Positions 30,441-43,700 of a stretch of 64,000 nucleotides of DNA are shown in pieces. The notes beneath the pieces are model-generated. The model saw only the letters and a list, made by a program, of their open reading frames with translations, was not told where the DNA came from and searched no databases. Source of the DNA: Apus apus (Eukaryota; Chordata; Aves; Apodiformes; Apodidae); contig NC_067285.1 of NCBI RefSeq assembly GCF_020740795.1, forward strand, positions 38,848,511-38,912,510. The letters run 5' to 3'. Position 1 is the stretch's first letter; every line of letters begins with the position of its first letter. The position numbers were made by a program, and so were the translations under genes.

Positions 30441-33400
30441 TAGGAAAACGGGTCATAGATACAGTAGTGTGATGTGGGTAGCTGTTACAGCTGTGAGTAG
30501 GGTTGTACCCGTGAACTACAACCACACAGAAATACCGAGAGTGCCTGGAGTCAAATTATATCTCATATCATCTCGGTATTCGCTGTGTGGCTGAGGTAGG
30601 TTGGACACTAGAGTGGGGATCTAACGTTGTTCTGTATTCCTAATGCTGTTGTCACAGAGTGTACCTTACAGCTGAGAGGGATGGATGAGATCAGAGCCCG
30701 AGTGGGCAATGTGCCCTGTAGGTACCAAACAAATGATGGTCCCAGCCCCAAGGAGTTTGGGGAGTGAGTAGTGGGTGGAATGTGTGGGAGAGAGGGTGTT
30801 TTGGGTTTTCAGTCTTACAGTCAGGGAAGAGAGACATGGGGGACTGAGCTCACTGGCTTTAAAGAGCTCTGGATTGGGCTCTAAATCATGCTCCAGAAAT
30901 CATCTCTGCTGCAGGCTCCTGGATTTCCATGAATATTTTTAGCTGCTTGTCACCTGGGCAGCTGGAATATCCTCCAGCAAACCCAGAAGTGTATGCAACC
31001 TTCACAAACCCCAGGAGGAGATGACAATAGTCGGTGTGTACCGACCTGTGATTTCTGTTTTGGTGACACAAAGCTTTAGGATAAGTGTTAAGGTTCAGAC
31101 CCTGCAAGCACACGCAAGAGTGAATGTGTGTGACAGTGTTGCTCTCCAGTAAGCGAACTACACCTCGGTGCTTTTGTATTGCCGACTCTGAGCTGTTACT
31201 TTCTGCTGCAGTACATTATCAAGCCACTTTGATAATGGATAAATTGCCCCGTGGAGCTTCAAGACTGCTAAACTGTAACCTCTGGAGTGGTGGGAGCAGC
31301 TGTAAAGAAACTTACAAGTTTTTAGGTTAGAAGTTACAGTTTAGGCAGGATATCAGAAGAGTTTCTCAGTGTGCCAAGATCTGGGTTGCTTGGGTAGCAC
31401 AGCAAGAGAAACTGCACTACGTGCTCTGCCACATCCTGCTTTTGGTTTTCCCTGTGGTGTTTATTGTAGGAGAGAGGTGCTCATCCGAGTAGGGTGCAAG
31501 TGCTGGGAAAAGGGTAAGGGTCCTGTTAATATTTTATCATTATGTGGGTGCTTTTGGTACAGTTCTTCAAGGCATAAATACCTTCCCTCTTCTTCTGCTG
31601 AGCCCTGAGCTGCAGCCACAATTCTGTGTTTGACAGCAGCAAGCTCTTGGAGGAAGTGAATGGAGCATCATGATATAATTGTCATCACGGATAAGACAGA
31701 AGGGTAGGTTGTGAAGATAAAAAATCCAAGTAAATAACAGTGGCAAATGACAACACTACTATGAAAGTGTTGTTTTGGTTTAATGGAGTAAGCCATCCAT
31801 GATGTCCTATTTTCATTCCAACATCCTTGGAGGTATTGCCTTGCTAACGGTGAGCTTAGCTTTGACTAAAAAAATAGACGTTTTTCTCCTGACAAATGTC
31901 AGCTCTCACCCTCTAAACTTTCTTATTGAAGCTAATGAAACACACTTGGGTAACATTAAGCGACTGCTGAAGTACCTGCTGGACTGAGACTGGCACTGAA
32001 TGCTGATGCTTTTGCAGTGCTGAAGTTGGAGAAGCCTCACTGAGCTTGTTTCAGTGCATTGGGTTAAACTAACACTTCTCACTTAACAGTCACTACTATC
32101 CCAAAAAACATTTTGGGATTAAGGGGGTATAATGCTGCATTCAGGCAAGGAGAAGCCCAGCTCTACTACCTGGAATTGCTTCATTGCCTACTTCATGCTA
32201 AGAGGTTTAAAGAGACTCTTGTTTCCCCTTATGCTCTAATGATTTACCCTGTCTGCAAATCGGTCCCTTTTGGTTGTAGGTAGGAGTCTGCAGCGTGGCT
32301 GAATTTACCCTGGTCTCACCCTCTTTGGGACTTCTGGACACAGCAGGTCTCTTGACTCTGGGTGAAATTTGAGTGAGTTTTGAGTAGTGCTAAGGAGGCA
32401 GGATCAAGCATTGCTTCAACATTAAAAAAAAAAAAATTAATAAACCCACCACTTAGTCTTGTAGCTTCCTATTGTGCAAGAAGATGTTGCCTTCAGGGAG
32501 CTATATACCTGTGTTCTTTTTAAAAACAGGAAATAAATTAACCCAACTTTTATGTCTACTTGCATATTTTCTCATCCTATGCAATCTGACACATTGCCCC
32601 ACAGCTGACACAAAACCTTCTTAAAGCACTGATGTGCTGTACCTGCAAAATGAGGCAAAACAGCTTTGGAAAAATGGAAACAGGTCTCTAGAATGAGGTT
32701 CTGGCAATTCCCTTTGCACAGGTACCGATTTGTTGGCAGCAGTTATGAGATTTGCAGGAGCAAGGGGGCTGCTTCCCACTGAACTACAAGGAACTACACT
32801 AGCTGAGATCTAGAAAGACTGCAGAACATTTATTTGTCTTGATGGTGGTTTTTGTCTCCCTGCTCTTTCAGCATGAGCAGCCATACCCAGGAAGGTCTGT
32901 ATGCATGAGTATTGGATGAAACTCAGCCACAGCTCTCCCAGCTTCGGACCAGGGAAGGACACGGTGAGTCACATTAAGGATTTGCAGAAAATTAAGATCT
33001 TTGCTTTAGTAGGTTACCCTTATGCAGGAGTATCGTGTGTGCCTCCAGTTCAGCCAAGGGGAAGCAATGTCTACCTCACCCACAGGTGCAACGAGGGCAG
33101 CTCTTTAGAGATGATCATCAGGTTTCCACTAGAGGCTGCACTGGTCTGAGCACATCTCCCAGCACAGGCATGCTCAGCACCTCCTCACCTGCAGATGTGC
33201 ATGCTGAAGGAACTTGCTACAAGAACATGAGTCTAATATAGCAGCCTCCCTAGGGTATTAACAGTAATGCCTAACACATATGGGGAATAAAAGCACTGTG
33301 TCAACTATGTAAAAGTTTACTGGTAGAAACCCCATCAGGGTTTTTGGGTGTAGCAGTTTTGCTAATGATGGCTGCACCTGTGCCCAGTTAGGGGCAGCTG

Positions 33401-34330
33401 CCCCAGGTTCAGCTCCTCAGCCCAGGGGAGGAGCAGAGCCAGGCAGTGCTTGTGCCCTTCCTTTGGTTTCTGTTTGGTCTGGGGGGTTGTGGGAGCAGGT
33501 GTGGGTGGCTGCTCTCAAATATCAGCTCTTGACACCTTCAGAACTTCATGAGATGGAAATGCCTGGACTTCCTAGCCTTCTATGGCCCTGTGTTTCTTTA
33601 TAGTGGTACAAAACCAGCTTCTGGAGTGAAAGCCTTGAGGTTAAAGGTTGCATAAGTAGTAAGTGTGTCCCTGAGGTCTATTAACTTACTACTCTTGGTC
33701 ATCTATTTGTGGGAGGTGCTCTCAACTTTATTCTTTTGGTGTTTTGGGTTGGGTTCTGCAGCTATTCACACAAGGGGGTAGCTTTGGTGTGTTTGCAATT
33801 CAACATAACCTTCACATGTGCAGTAAATCAGGTCTCTCTCATAGCCTTTTTGGGTTTTATGCTGTGGTTGCTGCAGGGCCCTTCACTGCTGCCTTGGGTG
33901 AAGAGTTGAGAGCAGAGCTGCATTTTTAGCCCTAAGACTCTCACCTTTGCAGGTGAAGGGGTGTTGTGGTTAAAATCAGGACACTAAACATTTTTTTCAG
34001 TTGGAGCAGCAAGGAGCTGGCTGTGAGCTAGCTTCATCCATCTGAATTACTTACTGGCCACCAGGGCATGACTTGTAACCGCAGCGTGGGTGCGTTTGGC
34101 AGAGGGGGAGAGCTGAAAGAGGGGGGAAAAAAGAGGGGTGAGGTGCTTGGTTTTGCCCTCTGTGCGGCGTGAGTGGCTTCTGTTGGCAAACGGCCCCAGC
34201 TGCGGAAGCCCCTGCCTGCCTGCCTGTGACAAACTCCTCTCTGCTGAACCCCTGTCCTCCTTTTGAACCGAGCTGGTAGGAGGAGGACCTTGCCCGTAGT
34301 TTTGGCCATCTCTTCGCAACGGCCCCCGGA
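30441..34330. other. Spacer between SOWAHB and SEPTIN11
   Basis: No confirmed gene. A weak minus-strand exon candidate lies at 30954-31101. An A-run is at about 32424-32437. The SEPTIN11 promoter is expected at the right end. Confidence 0.5.
30954..31101 (-). CDS. Weak candidate internal exon, 49 codons
   Basis: On the minus strand GCGTGTGCTTGCAG gives a plausible 3' splice site. The frame opens with GGT CTG AAC and stays open through HQNRNHRSVHTDYCHLL and VAYTSGFAGGYSSCP to a possible donor, CCCAG|GTGACA. It would be 148 nt, phase 0 to phase 1. Since the exon at 25642-25965 starts in phase 0, another exon would be needed between them. The composition looks coding-like, but a 49-codon frame with two splice-like signals can occur by chance. 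The family is not recognised. Confidence 0.2.
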
Positions 34331-34735
34331 GCAGCTGGGTCTCTGTGCTTCCAGCTGTTCCCCCCTGTAGCCGTGGGGCTGCGGGAGTGACACGTTGAGG
34401 GGAAGAGCGAGCGGGCCGGGGAATAGCGGGCAGGGAACGGGCCGGGCTCTCCCTCCCCTCGCCCAGCCGGACTGCGGGGCAGAGCAGCGCGGTCGCTCCC
34501 CGGAGGACTCGCTAAGAAGGGGATCAAGCTGCAATGACTGCCGGCGACGGAGCGCAGCCCGGCCCGCTTTCGGGGTCCCCGGGGCGGTGCCGGGGATGGG
34601 CGGGGGGGGTCCCGCCGGGGTCCCGCCTCGCCGCCCGGCCCCTTTTGCGTTGCGCATGGGCCCTCCCCTCGGGTGGCCATGTTGCAGCCCTAAGCAGCCA
34701 GAGCCGAGGCGGCGAGAGCAGCGCTCTGCACCGCG

Positions 34736-34762
34736 ATGGCCGTGGCCGTGGGGAGACCGACG
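34736..34762 (+). CDS. SEPTIN11: SEPTIN11 coding exon 1
   Basis: Nine codons (MAVAVGRPT) followed by the donor GTGGGT. Short first coding exons of about nine codons are the rule in the septin-6 group. Confidence 0.92.
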
Positions 34763-37700
34763 GTGGGTGACGGCGTGGGGAGCCCGGCCGGGTGGGCTGC
34801 GGGGCTGGGGGCTGCGAGGAGCCCGGCCGGGTGGGCTGCGGGGCTGGGGGCTGCGGGGCTGAGCCCTGCCGGGTGGGCTGCGGGGCTGGGGGCTGCGGGG
34901 CTGAGCCCTGCCGGGTGGGCTGCGGGGCTGGGGGCTGCGGGGCTGAGCCCGGCTAGGTGGGCTGCGGGGCTGGGGGCTGCGGGGAGCCCGGCCGGGTGGG
35001 CTGCGGGGCTGAGCCCTGCTGGGTGGGCTGCGGGGCTGGGGGCTGCGGGGCTGGAGCAGGGGAGGGCAAGGCAATGCCCCGGGCGCGGTGCTCGGGGTGA
35101 ATTGCCCTGGCGTGCGGTGCCGGGGGTTTGTAGAGGTGCGGTGGTGCCGGGGGATGCCTCGTCGAGGGTGGTAGGGATGCAGCGCGTGTGATGCGGAGGG
35201 TTGCGGGGGTGGCCCGGTGCGGTGCGCCGGGGAGGAGCCGCCGCCGCCGCCTCTGCCCGTTCCCGCAGAACGAGGCGGGGGCCCCGCGCGAAACTTTTTC
35301 GCCCCGGTTTGGGGCCGCCGCTCTTTGTTGCGGTGGGGCTGCGGCCGGCGGGCAGCTCCTCCCGCACCCCCTCCGCCTTGTGCCTCTCGGGACGGCGGGG
35401 AAACGCCGGGGGTGGTCCTCGGGCTTCTCCCGCCGGGGCCGCGTTTGGTGGCTCGCCGTGGGCGATTCTGCCCCGCCGGTTCCCGTGGGTGGGAAAACTT
35501 GGGAGTGGGGAGGGCTGTGCCTCGTCCCGGGTGGGCAGCCGGGCGGGGAGGTGCCCGCATCCCCCGGGGAAAGGCTTCGGGCGCTCGGCTGCGGCGGAGG
35601 TCACGGAAATCCCGGCGTGGAAGTCTTCCGAGGGGCACGCGTGTTCCGCATCTTCAGCGTGACCGTTTTCCTGGGGGGGTGGTGGCCGGGCGTTTTTTTA
35701 CATCCACGTTGAGAAAGACAAAGGATTTCCCCACTTCACAGAGAGAAAGGGGGGAAAAAAACCCCAAACCCAAGCCCGCAAAAACTAACAGATGCTGTTC
35801 CCCGAAAAAAAAAATAATAATAATAATGTTAAAAAAGCGCCTCTGTTGCATCCAGCCTGCAGGAACGTGAATGAAACTCCACCGTGACCGGCCTGAATGC
35901 ACTTTTGTGCATCGGCCGGGGGAGGGAGGGAGACTTGACTGGCTTCCCAGGAACTTTTTCAGTGCTTGGGAGTGAACCAGATGCTGTCCGTGAGCAGAGG
36001 ACTTGCATGTGGCTTCTTCTCACAATGAGAAAATGGTCTGTGTTCAAGATGTTGCCAGGGTGAGACAGTTTCTTCTAGCATTTGTTAGGCACTTATGGAT
36101 CTGCAGGGCTATATGGTTCCTCTGATGTGGCAAAGCAAATGTATGAAGATGGGGGTTAATAGTGTTCCTGGAGGTGGGGAAGTTATGCTACTAAGCAAAA
36201 TAAGAGCTGATGTTTGTTAACAGGATACCTATAAATTATACCAGCTGTTTGTGAAGCTTTCTTCTGAATTGCTTCCTTGATCTTGAGGTCTAAAGCATGC
36301 TTAAAACTTGAAGTTTGTCTTTCAGCATAAGGAGATGCCTTGAAATCGCTGCTTCAGCTGGTTTTTAGGGCAGGCTGAAGGGTATTGCCAGCAGAGCTGT
36401 CTTGCTTTGTGTAGAGTAGAACCTTGCAACACGAATAGGTTCAGGAACGTGGCTTATTGCAAGACAAGACGTGATTGCTGTTTGTTCTGGTGTATGTTTT
36501 GCTTTATTTTTCTGTCTTTGTGTTGAACTGATGCCACTCCTCAGCCTCTCACATTTTTTTGGTTAATCCGAGTCCATGAGCAATATCTAAACAGCATCTA
36601 CAGAGGGTTTGTTATCAGCTAAACTGAACATATATCTGTGTGCCACTGAGTCAAGTGTGACTGACTGTAAAGAAAAGCCTCCTTCAATGCAAGAAGCGTG
36701 TGTGTGTGGGAGAGGGAAGGATGAGGACACCCAGCTTCCCCTTAAGCAGCTGCTGGGCAGAGCATTTGTCCTCCAGAATCAGTGTGTTTTGGAGAAGCTC
36801 TTATCTTGGGATGATAAGAGAAGAAAGGACAGTGGGCTGACGTTCAGTAGGTGTTGTGGGGGGGGGGGGAGACGTTTTTCTCACATACCTTCTTATCTAC
36901 TCCTCTCTGCTCCCACTTTTCTGCTGTTGTGTGGCTGGTGGGATGGGAGGGAGTTTGAAAAAATAGTTAATTATATGGCAGAGCAAGGCAAGGCCAATGA
37001 ATGTTGGCATATCAGGCCTTCAACATGATAATCGTATCTGATAAGGGCCCAGAGTTGTGTCAGAGGGAGCATGGGGATAGAGGTAAAGGAAGGAGAAAAG
37101 GATAGAAGCAAAAAATTAGTCCGTTTGACTTGAAGCTAAGATAACATTCCTGAGTCACAGCCTTCAACGTCCTGGCAGGATATGACATTGTTAATTGTAA
37201 AAGCATGCATAAAAAAACCCCAGCTACAGCGAAGTGCTCTGAAGTGTCTGTGTTTAATTGTAGCCGAGCAGGGCGTGTTTTGGTGGGGTGGGAAGCTTTC
37301 ATTTGCAGGCCCTGATCCCACAGATGGGAAGGCACATGTGTAGAGCACTGCCTGTAATTTCGTTTGACTTAATAGAGACTGATCTGGGTATGTAAATGTA
37401 AAGGCATGCATAAGCAAAGCTTTGGCAGGTTTAGGGCCAGGAGCTGCCATGGGACCTCTCAGCTGATGAAAGCCATGCATATACTTAAACATTGGGATGG
37501 AGGGATGCATGTGGTCATCTGTGCTGGCTCTGGATGTGAGATAAGCCACTTGCAGTCTGCAAACAGTTGAGATGTGTTAGACAGGGGACCCCCTTCCCCC
37601 TTCTGGGTGAATTCCCAGCACCTTGACCAGTGTTGGGTGGTTTCTCTGTAGTTCAGAACATGGAAGAGGGCTCTGATGTCCCTACTTTTTGTTTATCCTA

Positions 37701-40700
37701 AATATTTACAGCATCATAGCTTGGTCTGGTTAAAGGAGCAAAACTAATGTTTACTCATATGTACACTAACATACTTGCCTCCAAGTCAAACAAAAATTGA
37801 AGAAACATGAAGCTGGAATACAAGTTTTACATGGAGGCCATGGGTAATGTTATCTGAGAGATGAAAACAGCACAGTATATTCTTCCATCTGTTTGAAAAT
37901 ACTTGATAATGAGACTGCCAGTTTCCATAGAAGGTAGGGAATGAAAGGAAGCAACCAGAAGGTAGAATAGCATGGAGCTGCAGAATCTGGGTGCTTCATC
38001 TTTAAGCAGCAGATCTACCAACACCCACTGGGGTCAGCAAGAGCTGAGGGGGGCAGTGCCTTAGGAAAGCCACATCCAAGTGTCTTGGTGGGTAGAGCTG
38101 GGCCACCAACTGGTTTTTAGACTCTTGAGATGAGCACTGATAAAGGGAGATACACCTTTGTCTCTGTGTTTCTGCTAGCTGAGTGTCTGGTTGTCTTCAC
38201 TGATGGGTGGGAGAAGAGCTATTGCAGGTTGAGAGTTGGGACTGAGAGAGGTTGGGAGATGAGGCAGGTCAGGGATGGACCCTAGGGTAGACTGCTTTGC
38301 TGCAGGCACAGGTCAGCAGTGCCCTGGCTACTTTGCAGCTCGCTGCTTTCCAAGTTAACTGCAAGGCTGAGCTGTCCCTGCTGTTGGGTATCCTCCAAAG
38401 AGCATTGCAGGGCTGTGGACTGTCCTCCCAGTGAACATGGCAATGTTGTGGGCTCGAGTGGCACTGTTGAGGCTGCCGAGATGGCTAGGGACATGGTTTT
38501 TGGCTTCCTTTCCTGCTTTCAGCTCCAAAGTTTGGCTTCTTGGGCCTGGCTCAGTTGCCTGCACCAGGGAAGTAGACCTGGCAGCACAAACAGAACTGCG
38601 TTTTAGTTCGTGAACTTTTAATTTCCTTTATTCACTTCAGTGCCTTGTCTGCAGTAGGAAATTCCTTCAGGCAGTTCTTGTTGCTCCTGTTGATGTTAAC
38701 AATGGTGGGAACCTGCCTCGTCCTCGCCTTGTTTCCAGCACAGCCTCAGTTGTGCAGCAGGTTATGTGTCTAGCCCACCACAAGCTCAGGACCTCTAGCT
38801 TTTCCAGCATGAAATGAGCTGACCTGGAGTCAGGCTCTGATGGAGGTTTTTGGAAAATCCTTATTTTGTGTAAGTTAGATCATGGGGAATAAATCTTGGT
38901 AGGGCCTCTGAAATAAAGATGTAGATTGATTAAGCAAGCAGCATGAATCTGAGAAGTAAAATATTGACTCAGGGCTGAGGCATGTTTTATATGTCCCCTT
39001 CCCACCCCTACAGCCCCTGAGAGAGATGGTTTTGCTGGCTGGCTGCCCACTCTGGAGAGATTTGAGGCTTGTCACTCCTTTTGTACCCTTGGTTTGCTCC
39101 TTCCTCTTGAGGGAATGCTGAGAGCAGGGTCATGAGGCTGCCCAGTAGCTTGTGGCTTGTTTTGCAGGAGAGCTGCGAAGGGGACAGGGTCTTCTCTTGG
39201 CTCAGCAAATGCTTCTGCTTTGTCCAACCTCTTGGTTTGGCTCTGAGCTTCAGTCCTGTAAACCCCAATGGCTCTAGCAGGAAAAGGCCCTGAAGCAGTT
39301 TCAGCTCAGAGCAGTTGGGTGCAACCAGGTGACTTAAAAAGAAATGAAAAAGCCCTAGAGTAGTACTTCAAGCTTTTTTTAGGTACACTATCTAGCTGCC
39401 TTCACTTCCAGCTCTGTGAACAGCTCTCCAGCCTGCTGTAACAACTGATGCATGATAATGGTTCAGACAAACACCACGGTGCTGCTAGCATTCAGGATTT
39501 CATACTGGTGGGGAATGCTCCAGATCAGAGCCAGGAAATCAAGCTCAGGGTCTTGCTAGCTTAGCTAAGAGTGGTGGTAACAAAAAAATTACCCCAGAAC
39601 TTTCTCCCTGTTTTGGAAGTGCTAGTTTTCATGGTGCCATGCAATGCATTTGGTGAGATGGGAATATGAGATGCTGGCTCTTGGCTGCTTCATTACATCT
39701 GCCTGGTTTAGACGTATCTGGGCCAGGACTTGAAGGAGTTGCCAGAAGACATATCTGGGCCAGGACTTGCAGTGGTAGCCAGAGCCATTTCCATCCATGG
39801 CTCAGGCAGGTGTGATTAACACGGATGGGCACTGCATGAGGTGGTGGAGAAAGAGCCATGAGAAGAAAAAGCTGCCCGTGGTTCTCCATTAGCAATACAC
39901 AGCCCTGCTGAAGGCTTTCTCCCTGTGGCTGTGCTCTCTGCTCATCCAACAGAAGAGATACCCACTGCTGGCATGAAACATGTAGTCCAAATGTTATTAT
40001 CACCATTTTGTTAGGAGTACAATTCTTTTGCTGAGCTCTACAATTGGTAAGTCTTAAGCTATCTTTGGGACTCCTTATTTAAAAAACACAGACTGTAGAA
40101 AAGTGGCTAAGTAGCCTTAGGATCTGAATTTGCAATTTGAGCTTTTGAAGTTGCTGCAAGTATGGAGGAGCTGAATCTTCTTGCAGGCTTAGGCTTTTTG
40201 TTCTCTTTAGTAGCATCCCACATAAGGTGATGGCAGAGAGCAGATTACTACGGGGGTTGCTTTTTTGGTTTTTTTTCTGTCTCAGCTTATAGCTTCTTTA
40301 GATCTTTTTATTATCTAATTGGATTTTCTGTTACAGTTTCTGCATCCCAGATTTATTTTCAGATGGGATTTAGCTGCTGGAAACATGTTATTAAAGTACT
40401 GCAATTGTGGGTTATTTCTTTACCAGATCTGGTCATGAATACTTGGCACAAGCTAATAGAAAAAGTCTTGTTTTAGAAACATTTTGGTTTTGCCACAGAT
40501 GTTGTTTGCTTTGCCAGTGTCTCCTGAGAACTGATTCTTGTGCACAGCAGGAGTTCTGACAGGATTTTCTTCTGGAAATCTGCGTGCATCTCATGTATGT
40601 AATTCAGAAATTATATTAACCTCTTTCGCATGATGCGAGTGGAAGGGGAGAAAGAGTATTTTTGAATCCTGAGGGGGATTTTTGTAAATGGTTTGCAGGA

Positions 40701-43700
40701 CTGTTTGGGGCTGTCTGTGGATCTGAAGCTGTTCTGCCAGGTCTGTGGGTGTTTTGCTGGGGGGTTAACTGGGTGCAGTGTAAAGTACAGTGTCCCATGG
40801 GAGCAAGAGGCTCCACAAAATCTATTTGCCAGACGCGTGTTGGATGCACTGAGTGTGCTAGATGCTTTAGTTAAGCACATTACCACGGCTTGAAATAAGT
40901 TTCTGACAGTTTGGTGCTGGCAGACTGTTTTTTGTCTGTAAACAAAATTAAGGTGGCAGAGGAGCAAGTTTGGGAGGCAGCTTGCTTGGCTTGCTCTGGG
41001 ACAGTGTGAGCTTGTCTTTCCCTCTTCCACAGGGCAGCTCCATGGCTGATTGGCAGTGAAGTACAAGAGATCAAACTGCAGTAGAGATCAAACTGCAGTA
41101 GAGATCAAACTGCAAATCTGCTTTTCTTTCAGATAGAGGTTCCCACTTGTAGCTGCAGCCAAATCCTTGAATTTCAAAGCACACAAACAATCTCCTTTCA
41201 AGCCCTGTGAAAACCCATCTCCTCCAATCTGAGTCAGCCTGGGAGCTTTCGGCAGCATTCAGGTGAATGGAGAATAGCAGGGTGATGGTCCTGGTGTTAT
41301 TTTTCCAGGAGAAAATTGGGCAGGCAACAGCCTGGCTTGAAAATGAGAAATTTGCAACCTGGGAAGGTGAAGGTATGTGGTTGTTGTTGACACTCGTTCT
41401 TGGCATCTCTCTGCAATAACGTGGATGACACCACATCCTCCAGATGTGTAGGAAATGGCCAGGGTTGCCAAGAAAGAGGTTGTGCATAAATGTAGTTGGA
41501 TTTTCCTTTTCTTGCTGCTTCATAGGATTAAAGATTTTTCCTTTTCTGTTGTCTCCTTTTGAATTTAAATTTCTTGGATATCTGCAGGATGAGCTTAGAA
41601 ACAGCATGACTAATGATATCTCAGTATAGCCTCTGTTCCTAGTTTGAGACGTCAGGGCTGGTATTTTCAGGAAGTGCTGAATTAAAGTAACTGGAAACAG
41701 TTCTCATTCTCAGCTTTTACAACTGGAAGATTAGGTGGTCACCCTTTGAGCAGGTATATTGCTAGCAGTGATTATAAGGCTTAACACAGCCATCTGGGAC
41801 TGAACATATGCCCAGTCCTCAAATCTTCATGTCAAGACCCCAAAGAGGAGCAGAGATTTTGCTGGCTCATCTGGTGACTTGCTCTGGTGGTAAATCACAC
41901 CACTTAGCCACCACATCCTTTGGCTGATTCTTTTTCCTCCCTCAAATCTGTTTTGTGTCCAGGTTGATCTATGGCAGGTCTCACTGCATTTTCTTTCCTG
42001 CTCAGCCACAATTCTCTGCCCTGACATTTTTTTGCCTGCATGTAAACACAAGGGTGAGAGGAAAGTAATTTCTCATTCATCTCAGGAATTTTCTGTAAAG
42101 TTTTCCCTATTTGTGGCCAGGTAGCTCAACTTGCCTCCTTTGTTAATAAAAGAAACCATGAATCCATGATTATGCCTTTGTTAGCTTATAGTATCAGCAG
42201 ATTAAGATTTTTAATTACATTTGGAAATAGTTTTGTTCATTTTCTGCACATTGCACATAATTTTTGAGCCCAGAAAAATCCTTAATGCTTTTAAATTAAT
42301 GCTTTTCTGTCACAAAGTATCTTTTATCACAGAAAATTCCAACCCAGTCTCATTCTGTTTCATCCATCTCATGAATATTGAAGATATAGCACTTTAATAT
42401 GGCAGCTGCAGCAAAGCAGTGAATTTCAGCTAATATCTGACAACAGCAAGCAGAGATTAAATGGCATCCAAGGGAAATCTGCTATATATAAAGTAATTGG
42501 CATTTTCCGGGAGCTTTTGACCTAATTTATTTGGGTTTTTTTCTCCCCCTGCCCCCTCAGATCTGTCTTCAGAGGCTGGTGAGTTAGTTATCAGGATTTC
42601 TGAGCATTCAGCCTGCTTTTTGAGAAGGTGCTTGGTGCCAGCCAGTCCTCTGAGCACTCCTGGGGGTGAGAGGTGCTAAGCAGCTTTGGGGAGCAAGTTG
42701 ACAGGGGCCTGAGGGTGCTCCTCCTGGTTGGTGTCAAGTCTGATGTGTGAGGGGTTCTTCTGGGGACTGGGTGGGAGAGAAATGTTGGAGCGTGCTGCCT
42801 CTGCCCCAGCCCCTGCAAGGTGCTATCCCAGAGTGCCCAGAAGCATTTTGGAAGTCTTGAAATGAGTCCCTGGCCAGAGTCTGGAGGTAGCCCTCCTTCC
42901 TAGCTCCAAGGGAAATCGTGCAGAGTGTTCCTGCCTTTCTCAGAGGTCCAGGTCTTGTGAGCAGCAGAGGGGGGGGGGGTTTGTGGCTGTAGCATAAGTC
43001 CCTGGTGTCCAGTAGAGGTGGAAGGTGGCAGCAAGGTCTAGGAGCTGCTTCACACTGGGGAAAACCTGCCTGTAAGGTCTCTGCTTTGGCCCTGGGCCAG
43101 CTCTTCAGTGAGGCGGAGGTAAACCCTTCCTGATGCTTGGCATTGCAAAGAAACTGGGCTGAAAGCTGAACCTAAACAGCTAGAGGAAGAAGTGCTTTAC
43201 CTTCTGGGATGCGCAGTTGAAGCTCGCTGAACGGTTTAGTTACGTTTCTGATACATAATTGCCACGAAGCAGACCTTGGGTTTTGTGTTTCCAGGTAGCT
43301 GAACATTCACCCTGCTGAAAAGCACTTCTGCTTCTCAGCATTTGGAGTTATGCAATTATTCATGACTAGATCATGAATTACAAGAACCACGTGGGATTAG
43401 GGCTCGTGTGGCTGGCGTACTGCGAGTATTTCAGCTCCTGATTTGCTAAGTGGTCTTGGGCAAATACCCTCATGTTGGTACAGCTTTGTTTGTTTTGCCA
43501 TTTGTAAAGCAGATGATCATTCCCTTGTTTGGTAAGGTGCAAAGCTGTGATCCGTGAGTTAAGGACATGACCACAGTCACCGTGACAAACCTAGTCCTGT
43601 TGCACCAAATCTAGTGAGATATTGTGGCACAGAAGCATTACCAGATCAATGCTTTTAATTAAGAACACTTGGAGAAAATATTTAAATAGAGTAATATGTA

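Larger units (their letters stand above)
34331..35720. promoter_or_regulatory. CpG island and promoter of SEPTIN11
   Basis: Very GC- and CpG-rich sequence brackets the start codon at 34736. The upstream part (34.33-34.73 kb) should contain the 5' UTR and a TATA-less promoter; the downstream part is the start of intron 1. The CpG density falls abruptly after 35.7 kb. Confidence 0.75.

Noticed and set aside
34034-35638. 534-codon minus-strand open frame rich in Pro, Ser and Arg
   Set aside because: It is the antisense shadow of the GC-rich CpG island and minisatellite at SEPTIN11 exon 1. Long stop-free frames are expected in such sequence, and there is no family resemblance.
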